A stretch of DNA of 64,000 nucleotides from Candidatus Xiphinematobacter sp. (GCA_016766635.1 CP068473.1:616673-680672), one strand, 5' to 3'; positions 18,163 to 27,656 are shown, counted from the stretch's first letter. The notes: generated from the sequence alone by a model not told the origin. Numbers and translations: made by a program.

Positions 18163-18871
18163 CTTGATGGCTGGTCAGGTCGTACGACTGAAGCAGGGGA
18201 GAGCGACCGAAAAGACCGTGTATTCGGAAGATCCGCCAGAAGTTGCAAGACAATGGGAGGCTATCGGAGGGGACTGGTTACACATTGTTGACCTGGACGC
18301 CGCATTCGAGGGAAATCCTAGGAATATGGCCTCTGTTCGTGCCATTTGCCAAGCGGTAACTATCCCCTGTGAGCTTGGTGGGGGGATGCGCAGTAAATCT
18401 GCTATTAGGGCAGCTCTAGAGGCAGGTGTTTCTCGGGTTGTGCTTGGCACGTGCGCTAGTGAATCCTTAGAGTTCGTGCGGGAGATGTGTCGTGCCTTCG
18501 GAGATGAGCGTATTGCCATCGGCATTGATGCGTGCAATGGCCTGATTGCGACTAAGGGTTGGACCCACCGTACTAGCCAGCACGCTTCTGACCTGGCACT
18601 GGCCATCCAGGAAATTGGCGTCTCAACAATTGTCTATACGGATATTACCGCTGACGGGATGTTACAGGGTCCTAATTTTAGCGGACTTTCCTTTTTACTT
18701 TCTCTACTCTCTTGTCAGCTGATAGCTAGCGGGGGAATCTCAAGTGTGGAAGACCTGCAGCGACTTAACGCCATGATGCCGCGCCCATACGGATCTATCA
18801 TTGGTAGAGCTCTCTATGATGGCCGCATCAAAGGCGACCTACGCGGTGCCCTTTCTCCATTGGGAGAATGA
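18140..18871 (+). CDS. hisA: ProFAR isomerase (HisA)
   Basis: TIM-barrel isomerase of histidine synthesis that converts ProFAR to PRFAR. The N-terminal LLPAIDLMAGQVVRLKQG carries the first catalytic Asp. The phosphate-binding motifs GGDWLHIVDLDAAFEG, ELGGGMRS and the second catalytic Asp region YTDITADGMLQGPN are clear, as is ASGGISSVEDL. At 243 residues it is full length. Its 3' end overlaps the convergent pyrD gene by 33 bp, a sign of compaction. Confidence 0.96.
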   Translation: MLLLPAIDLMAGQVVRLKQGRATEKTVYSEDPPEVARQWEAIGGDWLHIVDLDAAFEGNPRNMASVRAICQAVTIPCELGGGMRSKSAIRAALEAGVSRVVLGTCASESLEFVREMCRAFGDERIAIGIDACNGLIATKGWTHRTSQHASDLALAIQEIGVSTIVYTDITADGMLQGPNFSGLSFLLSLLSCQLIASGGISSVEDLQRLNAMMPRPYGSIIGRALYDGRIKGDLRGALSPLGE

Positions 18872-19918
18872 GTCTCCCACTTGATTTGCCGATCGTGTAG
18901 GAAGAGATGCGATAGCGTGCAAAATCTCTTGGATCAAGGCTGGCCCACGATAGACGAAGCCTGTATATATCTGGATTAGATTGGCTCCGGAGGAGAGTTT
19001 TTCATGTGCTGCCCCCGCTCCAAGGATTCCGCCTGCGCCAATTATTGGGATAGGGGAGACCTGCCGGATTTTTCGGATTACAGCATTAGAGCGTGCCTGC
19101 AGCGGCTTTCCACTGAGGCCACCGAGTTCGTTTCGTTCCGGCGGCAAGGAGGAGTGGTCTAGAGTGGTATTCGTGGCAATGAGACCGGCAACATGCTCTT
19201 TCTCCGCAAACTTGACAATGGAAACGATGTCTTTCAGGGAAAGGTCCGGATCGATTTTAATCAGGAGAGGCTTAGAGTGTTTTCCTTCCCAAGCCCGTAG
19301 TGTGCTTATGATTCTAGTCAAGTGTTCTGTATTTTGGAGAGCGCGGAGTCCAGGAGTATTGGGGGAGCTGACGTTAAGCACAAAGTAGTCCCCATAGGGA
19401 TAGAGGTATTGGAAGCTCCGCAGATAATCGTCCTGGGCTGCGTGAAGTGGGGTAAGCCGGGATTTTCCAATGTTGATCCCGATAGGAATGCTGGGCCAAT
19501 TGCCAGAACGCCGTAGACGCTCCATCCGAAGTGCAACGTTTTTTGCTCCTTCATTATTAAACCCCATACGATTGACCAGAGCTTCCAATTCTGGGAACCG
19601 GAATAAACGTGGTCTGGGATTTCCACTCTGGGGGTATGCAGTTATAGTTCCGACTTCTATGAAGCCAAACCCCAGTTTCTCCCAGGAGGGCAAGGCTATT
19701 CCATTTTTGTCCATGCCCGCGGCAAGTCCTACCGGATTACGAAACTGGAGACCAAACAAGGAAATTACCGGACCCCTAGGCAGTGCCCTCTTAAAGGAGC
19801 ACTTCTCTATTAGAGAGAGGAGCCGATGATATGAAAGGCAGGAAAGGACAAGACGATGTGCTGTCTCAGCTTCCATTCGGAAAAACAACTGGCGTAGGAA
19901 GAAGCTGTAGAGAGCCAT
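18839..19918 (-). CDS. pyrD: Dihydroorotate dehydrogenase (quinone), class 2
   Basis: Membrane-associated FMN enzyme of pyrimidine synthesis that passes electrons to quinone. The N-terminal amphipathic extension (FLRQLFFRMEAETAHRLVL) is the class 2 membrane anchor. The FMN motifs NPVGLAAGMDKNG, VEVG-type FIEVGTITAYPQSGNPRPR, and the catalytic serine segment LNVSSPNTPGLRALQ are all present, with GGLSGKPLQARS and PIIGAGGI in the C-terminal half. I use the ATG at 19918, two bases after the mnmE stop, preceded by AGGAAA; a GTG at 19924 is an alternative. It sits last in a minus-strand run thrB-lpxK-mnmE-pyrD. Confidence 0.95.
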   Translation of the reverse strand: MALYSFFLRQLFFRMEAETAHRLVLSCLSYHRLLSLIEKCSFKRALPRGPVISLFGLQFRNPVGLAAGMDKNGIALPSWEKLGFGFIEVGTITAYPQSGNPRPRLFRFPELEALVNRMGFNNEGAKNVALRMERLRRSGNWPSIPIGINIGKSRLTPLHAAQDDYLRSFQYLYPYGDYFVLNVSSPNTPGLRALQNTEHLTRIISTLRAWEGKHSKPLLIKIDPDLSLKDIVSIVKFAEKEHVAGLIATNTTLDHSSLPPERNELGGLSGKPLQARSNAVIRKIRQVSPIPIIGAGGILGAGAAHEKLSSGANLIQIYTGFVYRGPALIQEILHAIASLPTRSANQVGDSFSQWRKGTA

Positions 19919-19920
19919 TG

Positions 19921-21276
19921 TCACTTTCCTAGACAGAAATTACTGAAGACCGAATTAAGAACTTCCTCATGGTCTACAGTGCCCGTTACTTCACCTATAG
20001 CGTCTAGGGCAGTACGGAGCTCAAAGGCAATGCACTCCGCTTCGCTATCCACTCCATTATTAGCTAATTCACCGGCACGCTCCAAAGAGACCACAGCACG
20101 TTTTAGACAGGATTGGTGTCTAGCATTTATAGTAACTAGCTGCCCACAATCGCTGCTATATCTTGAGCCACTCGCCCACTCTATAATTTTAGAGATTAGC
20201 CGTGGAATACCAGCTCCTGTTAAGCAGGAGACTGCTGCTGATGCTGGTGGGCAAGAAAACGGCTCTCCCAACAAGTCAATCTTGTTCCAGACTAGATGCA
20301 GCCTATCTTCTGGAAGGGCAGATGGAGTGGGGGAGATGGACTGCGCAGCATCGACAACATAAAGGATAACGTCAGCCTTTTCGGCTGCTGCAAAGGACCG
20401 ACGTATTCCCTCCAGCTCAACGAGGTCCCTAGTACGATGGATTCCTGCAGTATCTGTGAGGCGGAACAGCATTCCTTTTAGGCTTACGCTTTCTTCCAAG
20501 GTATCGCGCGTAGTGCCTGGAAGATGACTAACAATGGCGCGGTCACACTTCAAAAGTCGGTTGAGAAGACTAGATTTTCCTACATTAGGGGGTCCACAGA
20601 TTACAAGCCGAATGCCTTCTCTAAGCATCCGCCCATGACTCTCTGTGGACAGCAGGGCATCTATTTGCCGCTGAGCCTGAGAAATTTTCTTTAAAAGTGT
20701 TTCTTCTGTGTCCAGCTCAAGCCCTTCCTCAGGAAAATCGATGGAGACTTCTAAGTGAGAAAGAATGTGGATTAATTCACTACGAATGGCCCCCATTGCA
20801 CGACTAATACTCCCATCCAATTGTAGAGCCGCAGCTCGCACAGCCTGAAGAGTTTGTGCTTTAATAAGGTCCATGACTGCCTCAGCCTGCGTTAAATCTA
20901 TTTTTCCGTTCAGGAACGCTCGTTGAGTAAATTCTCCAGGATGAGCCAGACGAGCCCCTAAATCTAGGGCAAGTCGAAGAACTTGTGCTGGAACTACCAG
21001 CCCTCCGTGACAGCTTAGCTCTACCAAATTTTCCCCAGTATAACTGGCCGGGGCATGGAAAATAGCGCATAAACCTTCGTCTATTGAAACCATCTCCTCC
21101 ACAATGCGACCAAAATAGAGGTGACGAGGTCGCATCCTCTCAAAAGAGACTCTGGAACGAAAAAGTCTCCTCGCAACAACAAAAGCTTCCGGGCCTGAGA
21201 TTCTTAGCATGGCAATCGCCCCTTCACCAAATGGGGTAGAAACTGCCACAATGGTCTCTGTGCTACTATTGCTCAT
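19921..21276 (-). CDS. mnmE: tRNA modification GTPase MnmE
   Basis: GTPase that with MnmG installs the 5-aminomethyl-type modification at U34 of certain tRNAs. I begin at the ATG at 21276 (MSNSSTETIVAVSTPFGEGAIAM), where the family starts; the frame runs upstream to 21396 through sequence without similarity. After the folate-binding N-terminal domain (GLVVPAQVLRLALDLGARLAHPGEFTQRAF) comes the G domain, with G1 GPPNVGKSSLLN, G2/G3 GTTRDTLEE and DTAGIH, and G4 NKIDL. The conserved C-terminal CxGK motif is CLGK. At 451 residues it is full length. Confidence 0.96.
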   Translation of the reverse strand: MSNSSTETIVAVSTPFGEGAIAMLRISGPEAFVVARRLFRSRVSFERMRPRHLYFGRIVEEMVSIDEGLCAIFHAPASYTGENLVELSCHGGLVVPAQVLRLALDLGARLAHPGEFTQRAFLNGKIDLTQAEAVMDLIKAQTLQAVRAAALQLDGSISRAMGAIRSELIHILSHLEVSIDFPEEGLELDTEETLLKKISQAQRQIDALLSTESHGRMLREGIRLVICGPPNVGKSSLLNRLLKCDRAIVSHLPGTTRDTLEESVSLKGMLFRLTDTAGIHRTRDLVELEGIRRSFAAAEKADVILYVVDAAQSISPTPSALPEDRLHLVWNKIDLLGEPFSCPPASAAVSCLTGAGIPRLISKIIEWASGSRYSSDCGQLVTINARHQSCLKRAVVSLERAGELANNGVDSEAECIAFELRTALDAIGEVTGTVDHEEVLNSVFSNFCLGK

Positions 21277-21295
21277 AAACGTCTCCAGAATCGAA

Positions 21296-22495
21296 TCAAA
21301 GAAAGAACCTTTTTGGTATCCGTTGCGGGAGAGAGACGAGGCCATCAATAAAATTCTTCCAACCCCTCTCTTCCCGAAGAATTCTGACCTCGACACGCAT
21401 AAAATAGACGGGAATCTCCGGATCTACGATCTGTGGAATGCGAACAGCGTCTTTTTCTGTGGTAAGAATAGCTTGGAGATTGCACTGGGCGCATCGTCGT
21501 ATAAATGCTTGCACTTCCTTAACAGAGTAACAATGATGATCCGGATAGGTCCTGGTTAGCCTCACTCTTGCCCCTAACGTTTCTAGGGCATTCACGAAAC
21601 TTTCTGGTACTGCAATTCCACAGAGGGAACCGACGGGGAGGCCCTCCAGAAACTTCAGGGGCCGGGCTTCTCCAGTCCAGGTGTTGATGAGATGCCGAGG
21701 ACAGTGGGTGCACTCGACAATTTCTGCGGTCCTATTCAGCTTCCGTATGCGAGCGATAAGCAAGGAATTATCCTCCCTAGTGCATTTAGTAATTAAGATA
21801 TGAGTGGCCCGGCATAGATGCTTAGCCGGTTCTCTCAACGTTCCACGTGGAAGTAGAAATTCGTTGCCAAATGGTGCCTCACTGTCAATTAGAACAATTT
21901 CAACAGCGCGGCACATTTTGAGATATTGGAATCCGTCATCCAACAGTAAAATGTCTGCCCCAAAGTGTTTGATGGCAAAGAGTCCACTTCTTACACGATC
22001 GCGGTCGACGAGCACTATTACCCCCCGCAGATTATTTGCTAGCATAAACGGCTCGTCACCGGCTATGCGTGAGTCTAGGAGAAGCGCTTTGCCATCAGAA
22101 ACGACGCGAGGAACAAAAAATTGCGTGTTGTAGAATACTTTCTCCAGAATTCTTCGAAAGAGAGGTTTAGGCGCGCTCTTATATCCTCGGCTGAGGATAG
22201 CCACCTTCCTTCCTCTAGCTTGTAGCTGGTGAGCGAGCATTTCAACTACCGGAGTTTTTCCAGTACCACCTACAGTTAAATTTCCTACGCTGATAACAAG
22301 ACAACCCATCGATCGCCGGCGGAAAATTCTTCTCTGAAAAAGAGCGAGACGGAATCGAACCCATAAAAAGGTGATGGCAGAGAGAATCCATAAAACACTT
22401 CGGAGCAGCCCAGCCCGCTTGCCACAACGACGCTCCAGGATAGCCTCTACCGCAAAGGTTTCTAGCGCCTCTAGCCAGGACCCCCATGATATCAT
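21296..22495 (-). CDS. lpxK: Tetraacyldisaccharide 4'-kinase
   Basis: Inner-membrane kinase that phosphorylates the lipid A disaccharide to give lipid IVA. An N-terminal hydrophobic segment (residues about 30-55) precedes the Walker A-type motif [15 protein letters not shown]. Then follow [28 protein letters not shown] and the family hallmark [11 protein letters not shown]. At 399 residues it is somewhat longer than E. coli LpxK, with the excess mainly at the N-terminus. It overlaps thrB by 4 bp (ATGA), so the two are coupled although they act in unrelated pathways. Confidence 0.94.
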   Translation of the reverse strand: MISWGSWLEALETFAVEAILERRCGKRAGLLRSVLWILSAITFLWVRFRLALFQRRIFRRRSMGCLVISVGNLTVGGTGKTPVVEMLAHQLQARGRKVAILSRGYKSAPKPLFRRILEKVFYNTQFFVPRVVSDGKALLLDSRIAGDEPFMLANNLRGVIVLVDRDRVRSGLFAIKHFGADILLLDDGFQYLKMCRAVEIVLIDSEAPFGNEFLLPRGTLREPAKHLCRATHILITKCTREDNSLLIARIRKLNRTAEIVECTHCPRHLINTWTGEARPLKFLEGLPVGSLCGIAVPESFVNALETLGARVRLTRTYPDHHCYSVKEVQAFIRRCAQCNLQAILTTEKDAVRIPQIVDPEIPVYFMRVEVRILREERGWKNFIDGLVSLPQRIPKRFFL

Positions 22496-23340
22496 GAGCA
22501 GGAGATTAAACGAGCACCAAGATTATCTGCAACCGTATGCAATAGGTATGAACCGGTAGGAGCAGCTTTTTGCATGGCATTTGCTACTCGGTCAGGATGA
22601 CTTAAAGTTAAACAGGTGATGGTAGATCCTGAGCCGCTCAGCCATCCTCCCAGGGCACCAGCTTTTTCCGCTTCGCAGATGACCTCATCTAGGAAGGGTA
22701 CTAGGGATTGACGATATGGCTGGTGAAATCTATCCCTAAACGCTCCCCGGAGCACGTGATAGTTCCGAGATGCAAAAGCAGCTGCTGTCCAGGCAGCGTA
22801 CGCTGCAGAAAGCGTAGCATCCTCTGTAGAGATAGAGGCCGGAATGACTTTACGCGCATCTGGAGTTCGAACCTCAAAATCTGGAATTAGCAGTACAAAA
22901 TGGAGATTTAAAGCGAGCTCAAACTTCTGGAAGCTAAGATCCTCTCTAGTGATGACAAACCCTCCAAAAGCTGCGGCAGCGGCATTGTCTGGATGTCCTT
23001 CAAGTTTTGCGCAGATTTTGTAGAGATCCCCCACGGAAAGAAAACTCTCTGAAAGGTTATTCAATCCTATGAGCACACCAAGGCGCACAGTGACACTGCT
23101 ACCTAATCCTCTGGCCCGTGGCACCTCTCCATTGATGGTGCATGAAAACTCAAAGGGCTCCTGATGTGATGCCTCAAAGAACACCCGCGCTACCTCCTCA
23201 ACCATCTCTTCTTGGGAAGATCTCCATACTCGACGGAGTACAATGCAATTATATATGCTGAGGGCGATTGCTTGTGAGTCAAACCCCGGTCCCAGATTGG
23301 CCGTGGTAGCGGGAATGTGAACAAAAACTTCTTTTTTCAT
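22492..23340 (-). CDS. thrB: Homoserine kinase
   Basis: GHMP-family kinase making O-phosphohomoserine for ThrC. The N-terminus reads VHIPATTANLGPGFDSQAIAL. The ATP motif PRARGLGSSVTVRLG is present (the usual GLGSSAA with T for A), followed by EGHPDNAAAAAFGGFV and the C-terminal GGWLSGSGSTITCL. At 282 residues it is near the normal 300. It is the only threonine gene outside the hom-thrC-lysC run, heading thrB-lpxK-mnmE-pyrD instead. It is divergent from the ABC transporter, with only 33 bp between start codons. Confidence 0.93.
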   Translation of the reverse strand: MKKEVFVHIPATTANLGPGFDSQAIALSIYNCIVLRRVWRSSQEEMVEEVARVFFEASHQEPFEFSCTINGEVPRARGLGSSVTVRLGVLIGLNNLSESFLSVGDLYKICAKLEGHPDNAAAAAFGGFVITREDLSFQKFELALNLHFVLLIPDFEVRTPDARKVIPASISTEDATLSAAYAAWTAAAFASRNYHVLRGAFRDRFHQPYRQSLVPFLDEVICEAEKAGALGGWLSGSGSTITCLTLSHPDRVANAMQKAAPTGSYLLHTVADNLGARLISCS

Positions 23341-23373
23341 AGGGAATTTGATGTGGGTCGAAAACCGCCTCTA

Positions 23374-24438
23374 ATGATGCGATGGGAGCTCTTGTGCGCA
23401 GAGGAATTTGTAGTATACGGAGATACCACTGCGGGTGTGAGGCAGTCCAGCCACCGCTTGGTTGCTCTCTTTTGCATAGTTTTTTTGTTATGTGGGATCC
23501 ACGCTGGCTCCAGCAGGGAGGTGGTTAGAGTTGGGCTCCTTCCAAGCGTTGCTCATGCCCAAGCTTTAGTAGCCGCAAATATGAGTAGAGAAGGGAAAGG
23601 TTGGTTTGAGGAACGTCTGGGACCTGGGGTTGATGTGCAATGGTTTGTATTTCATGCGGGACCCTCGGCTATGGAAGCTATTTTTTCCGGGTCCATCGAC
23701 TTGACCTATATCGGTCCATATCCGGCACTAAATGGCTACCTGCGTTCTAATGGGGAGGATATCCGAGTCCTTTCAGGAGCTGCCTATGGTGGAGAGGCAC
23801 TGGTTGTGCGCAGGCCGGAATGGAAATCTGCTAGGGATCTACGAGGGAGAACTATTTGCACCCCCCAATTAGGCAACACCCAGGATGTCGCTTGCCGTGC
23901 TTGGCTAATCCATAATGGGATGCAGGTCAGTTTAACTGGTGGGGACGTTCGTGTTGTCCCGTTAGAAAACCCTGACATCTTCGCGCAATTTGCCAAAGGT
24001 GCTATTGATGGGGCATGGACAGTTGAGCCATGGGTGAGTCGCCTCCTTACAGAAGCCGGTGGGTACCTTCTTCACCGGCCGAGGGACACCGCGACGGCGG
24101 TACTAGCAACTAGTGCACGTTTCCTAGAAGAAAAACCAGCCATCGCGCGGAGATTCCTAGCTGCCCACCAAGAGCTGACAATTTGGGTCACTAACAATCC
24201 GAGGAAGGCACAAGAGAAAATTCGGCAAGAGCTTTTGGAAAGCGTCAGGCAGGACCTTTCTGTTAAGTTAATTCGTGAAGTGTGGAAAGGCATAATTTTT
24301 AAAAATGCTGTCCAGCTGCGGGATTTTGAGCAGCTTATGGCTGACGCCCGTCTATCAAAGCTTTCCAGAGCATGTTTTGATCTTTCAAACTTGATAATTA
24401 CCCCTAGTGCACATCCGCTCCATGGATCTGAAAAGTAA
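23374..24438 (+). CDS. NitT/TauT-type ABC transporter substrate-binding protein
   Basis: Periplasmic binding protein of the SsuA/TauA/THI5-like family. I use the ATG at 23374; the frame opens earlier inside thrB. An N-terminal hydrophobic export segment (RLVALFCIVFLLCGIHAG) is preceded by a rather long polar stretch of about 30 residues, so the true start could lie further in. The mature part begins VVRVGLLPSVAHAQALVA. It then has DLTYIGPYPALNGYL, SGAAYGGEALVVR and TPQLGNTQDVACRAWL, typical of the aliphatic sulfonate/nitrate/taurine group. The ligand cannot be told from sequence alone. It overlaps the ATPase gene. Confidence 0.88.
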   Translation: MMRWELLCAEEFVVYGDTTAGVRQSSHRLVALFCIVFLLCGIHAGSSREVVRVGLLPSVAHAQALVAANMSREGKGWFEERLGPGVDVQWFVFHAGPSAMEAIFSGSIDLTYIGPYPALNGYLRSNGEDIRVLSGAAYGGEALVVRRPEWKSARDLRGRTICTPQLGNTQDVACRAWLIHNGMQVSLTGGDVRVVPLENPDIFAQFAKGAIDGAWTVEPWVSRLLTEAGGYLLHRPRDTATAVLATSARFLEEKPAIARRFLAAHQELTIWVTNNPRKAQEKIRQELLESVRQDLSVKLIREVWKGIIFKNAVQLRDFEQLMADARLSKLSRACFDLSNLIITPSAHPLHGSEK

Positions 24439-25249
24439 ATGGAGGGACGCTACCTCTGTCAACTCATCGTCGGCACGCATTGAACTACGCGCGATTTGTA
24501 AGATGTTTGTAACACATAAACAAACTACTGTTGCTCTAAAGAATATTCAGCTCTCCGTTCACGATGGAGAATTCATCTGCATGGTTGGTCCTAGCGGCTG
24601 CGGAAAAACCACCCTACTAAACATCATTGCTGGCTTGGAGCGTCCAGATTCAGGTGAGGTCCTCCTCAGTGGCAAGCATGTTAAGGGACCAGGAGGAAAC
24701 AGCATGGTCATGTTTCAGGAGCACGCTCTTTTCCCTTGGCTTAATGTTTTGGGCAACGTTCTCTTCGGTCTTAAGCTTAAGCCAGAGCTCTCTGCTAAGG
24801 AGCGGTTATCAGTTGCACGGCACTATCTGCATCTAGTGGGGTTGGCTCACTGCGAAAAGAACAATATCCATGAGCTTTCTGGCGGAATGAAGCAGCGTGT
24901 TGCACTAGCCAGGGCCTTAGCTCCAAACCCACATGTACTTTTAATGGATGAGCCATTTGGTGCGTTGGATGCAATTACCTGTGAGCAGCTTTACTGTGAT
25001 ATCCAGCATCTCTGGAAAGCAAGGCAGAAGACTATTGTTTTCATAACCCACAATGTACGCGAAGCTGTGTGCCTGGGAGACCGTGTGGTTCTCTTTTCTC
25101 CAAACCCTGGAAGAATTTTTCGGGAATTTACCATTCCACTTTCCCGCCCAAGAGATATCAATAGCATTGCCCTAGCTCAATATTCCTCGCACGTTATCGC
25201 GACACTAAAAAGTTTCTCAACCAACAGAGAAATGGAGGTTACAGGATGA
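24422..25249 (+). CDS. NitT/TauT-type ABC transporter ATP-binding protein
   Basis: Cytoplasmic ATPase driving the importer. From the ATG at 24422 the Walker A motif GPSGCGKTT lies at residues 56-64. The Q-loop is in MVMFQEHALFPWL, the ABC signature is LSGGMKQRVALARALA, Walker B is VLLMDEPFGALD, and the H-loop is FITHNVREAV. The DEPFGALD form is characteristic of the SsuB/TauB/NrtD group. It overlaps the binding-protein gene by 17 bp and the permease gene by 4 bp, so all three are co-translated. Confidence 0.92.
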   Translation: MDLKSKWRDATSVNSSSARIELRAICKMFVTHKQTTVALKNIQLSVHDGEFICMVGPSGCGKTTLLNIIAGLERPDSGEVLLSGKHVKGPGGNSMVMFQEHALFPWLNVLGNVLFGLKLKPELSAKERLSVARHYLHLVGLAHCEKNNIHELSGGMKQRVALARALAPNPHVLLMDEPFGALDAITCEQLYCDIQHLWKARQKTIVFITHNVREAVCLGDRVVLFSPNPGRIFREFTIPLSRPRDINSIALAQYSSHVIATLKSFSTNREMEVTG

Positions 25250-26031
25250 TCCACCGTGTAATAGTTTCGACACTGTTTTTTCTCTCCCTTATGGGCTTAT
25301 GGGAAGCCGTCGCCTGCTCAGAAAAATTCTCCCCGGTTCTTATTCCAAAATGTGAACAAATTGCCATCTATCTTTGGCAGGCACTGCGCGATGGATCTCT
25401 GCTGGGGGCCACAAAAATTACTCTCAGTCGTCTCTTTATCGGTTATGCCATTGGTCTATTCTTTGGAATCCCGCTTGGTTTTTTAAGTGCTCAACGTCAG
25501 TATCTTCACGACACGATCGGCCTCCTTTCTTTAGGGTTTCAGACCCTCCCAAGTGTTTGTTGGATTCCGGTGGCGCTACTTTGGTTCGGTCAAACCGAAC
25601 CGGCACTACTGTTTGTGGTAGTGATGGGAACTCTGTGGTCCGTGATAATCGCTACGGAAAGTGGCGCACGTATTACTTCACCTATTTATGTGCGATCAGC
25701 TCTAACCATGGGCTCTAGCGGGATTCACACGTGGATCCATGTCATCCTCCCTGCCTCACTTCCACACCTTGTGGGTGGGATGAAGCAGGGATGGGCATTT
25801 GCTTGGCGGTCTCTAATGGCTGCAGAAATTTTCGTCACTGTTTTAACCGGTTTTGGACTAGGACAGCTTCTCCACTATGGGCGGGATCTCAATGCAATGG
25901 ATCAGGTATTTGGCGTTATGCTTGTTATTGTACTTATCGGACTGCTTGTAGACCGTACCCTCTTTTCCCCGTGGGAGGCCTTTTTGCATTACAGATGGGG
26001 TACCTCTTCGGCGGCTCTTCCAAGGCTGTGA
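25246..26031 (+). CDS. NitT/TauT-type ABC transporter permease
   Basis: A 261-residue inner-membrane permease of the SsuC/TauC/NrtB group with about six hydrophobic helices. The N-terminal LWEAVAC, the TLSRLFIGYAIGLFFGIPLGF segment and the EAA-loop region HVILPASLPHLVGGMKQGWAFAWRSLMAAE are typical. An 8-bp inverted repeat with a 3-nt loop (25583-25601) lies inside the coding sequence. It closes the three-gene transporter and is followed by tRNA-Ser(GCU). Confidence 0.92.
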   Translation: MIHRVIVSTLFFLSLMGLWEAVACSEKFSPVLIPKCEQIAIYLWQALRDGSLLGATKITLSRLFIGYAIGLFFGIPLGFLSAQRQYLHDTIGLLSLGFQTLPSVCWIPVALLWFGQTEPALLFVVVMGTLWSVIIATESGARITSPIYVRSALTMGSSGIHTWIHVILPASLPHLVGGMKQGWAFAWRSLMAAEIFVTVLTGFGLGQLLHYGRDLNAMDQVFGVMLVIVLIGLLVDRTLFSPWEAFLHYRWGTSSAALPRL

Positions 26032-26114
26032 AATGGAGTTTGACCTTCATATTTAAATAACCCACTGTGAGTTTTTCGTCATATTTCCCTTGTCATGTCT
26101 CCCGTGGGTATAAG

Positions 26115-26200
26115 GGTGAGGTGGCTGAGAGGCTGAAAGCAGAGCTTTGCTAAAGCTCCGAGCTCAAAAGGCTCCGAGGGTTCGAATCCCTCCCTCACCG
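26115..26200 (+). tRNA. tRNA-Ser (anticodon GCU)
   Basis: An 86-nt class II cloverleaf: acceptor GGTGAGG/CCTCACC with discriminator G, and anticodon stem GAGCT/AGCTC closing the loop TTGCTAA (anticodon GCT). A long variable arm precedes the T arm GAGGG-TTCGAAT-CCCTC. The 3' CCA is not encoded. It would read AGC and AGU codons. Confidence 0.96.
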
Positions 26201-26255
26201 AGGTAGTATAGGTGTCTGGCCGGAGAGAGCAAGGGATAGAGTGACAAAACCACTG

Positions 26256-27656
26256 CTAGAAAGTTAGCCGAACAGAAGCCCCTAGCACTAGAGCATCTTG
26301 AAAACGGCTGTTACTACTGGGCCGGAAAAAGTATTCCAAGAACGGCTGCACATGCAGCCATTTATTGGCTTGGAAGCGGTAGTCAACCTCCCATATAGCC
26401 TCGCTCGTCTTCTGAAGAAATCTACCCTGCGTGTGGCGAGCAAGGACAGAGTAATGGCTACAATTGCCAAATGCGAAGGCAATACCGAGTTCATCTTTAT
26501 CCCAACCTGGGATAGGCCCCTTATAAAGCAATCCTGCACGTAGGAAAAATGGTATAATACTGCTGAATTTGGGTGCATGGCTAACACACCAAAAAGAGTA
26601 AAGCCCTTGTTGGGGTCGCGCGCTCACGCCCCTGGAAACCCCAGCATTTAACTCAAGCCGCCGTTGAGACTCGTCAACGAGGACCGTTGCTTCCTCCCGA
26701 TAAAGCATCTGGTCAGCCTGCCAATAAAACCCCAATTGGCCTGGATAGGTAGCTCCAAGAAAGGAGCGATTGGGTACCCCCCAGTAAAAGCTACCAACGA
26801 CGTATTTGCCAGGAAGTAGCGCAGCACCCAGCCCCGTGGTTATCCCCATCTCCCCCATAGCAAATATCCTACTGTGCTTGAACGGACGCGCTAGTCGAAA
26901 ATGTGCTCCCCGGCCTCTCCAGCTTAGACCTTCCGGGACCGCGCCCCAGAGGCCTACCTGTACATGGGACCAACTAGTTGGTCGGACTCTAGCATACCCC
27001 CCCCAAGCTAAGTGGGATCCGTCGAAGGCAACACCGTTTGCTAATAACCCTCCGCCGCCACCAAACGCGCAATTCTGAAACAGACTCGCGCTGGATTGCA
27101 GCATGAGATGGTCTTTCGGGTTTTGCCAACCACCGGCAATAGTGAAGAACTCCTTGATGCCAAACAGTCTCGGCGTCACATAGATGAGGTCTACCGGCCG
27201 CAATTGCCACCTCCAATGCCCAGCAAAGGCTGCAGGGCTAAAGGCATGTCCCGCGCCGACCCTTCTTCTATTGATGTCCCTTCCCGTCTGCCACTGGATT
27301 CCAGCCCGTCCGGAGAGCCCACCGAATCCCAGCATTTTTTCAAAATCGAAAGCAGCTGTCAGCGAAACGCAGTGACAGAAAATGGAATCCCCCCCGACCC
27401 TACTTGGGGCAACCCCGTGATAAACAGCAGAGAAACTTCCGCCGAGATCGAGACCACGACCTTCTAAGAACTGACGGTTCCCCCACCAGTTCCCCGCAAG
27501 ATGGGAACCACCCCACCACTGTTCAATGGCACCTGGCTGGCTAGTGTGCCTGCTGCCGTTCGCGGTCGACGCAAACAGTGCGCCATAAAAGAAGAAGAAG
27601 AGTAGCACGAACCCTTGCCTTTCCCAGCACAGGTAACGTCTCAAAAAAAGTGACAT
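26256..27656 (-). CDS. OprB-like carbohydrate-selective outer-membrane porin
   Basis: Predicted outer-membrane beta barrel of 466 residues. I use the ATG at 27656, preceded by AAGGAAGT; it opens a signal peptide with a long hydrophobic core (GFVLLFFFFYGALFAS). The frame extends upstream without support. The mature start has the OprB-type WWGGSHLAGNWWGNRQFLEGRGLDL, and the sequence then alternates polar and hydrophobic residues with many Gly, Trp and Tyr, ending in the barrel-type strand VLGASVRLTF. It may admit sugars from the host, but substrate choice is inference. It converges with the tRNA and lies alone on its strand. Confidence 0.8.
   Translation of the reverse strand: MSLFLRRYLCWERQGFVLLFFFFYGALFASTANGSRHTSQPGAIEQWWGGSHLAGNWWGNRQFLEGRGLDLGGSFSAVYHGVAPSRVGGDSIFCHCVSLTAAFDFEKMLGFGGLSGRAGIQWQTGRDINRRRVGAGHAFSPAAFAGHWRWQLRPVDLIYVTPRLFGIKEFFTIAGGWQNPKDHLMLQSSASLFQNCAFGGGGGLLANGVAFDGSHLAWGGYARVRPTSWSHVQVGLWGAVPEGLSWRGRGAHFRLARPFKHSRIFAMGEMGITTGLGAALLPGKYVVGSFYWGVPNRSFLGATYPGQLGFYWQADQMLYREEATVLVDESQRRLELNAGVSRGVSARPQQGLYSFWCVSHAPKFSSIIPFFLRAGLLYKGPIPGWDKDELGIAFAFGNCSHYSVLARHTQGRFLQKTSEAIWEVDYRFQANKWLHVQPFLEYFFRPSSNSRFQDALVLGASVRLTF

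Noticed and set aside
25583-25601. 8-bp inverted repeat inside the ABC permease gene as an operator
   Set aside because: It lies in the middle of coding sequence and encodes ordinary permease residues (WFGQTEPA); there is no sign of a promoter nearby.
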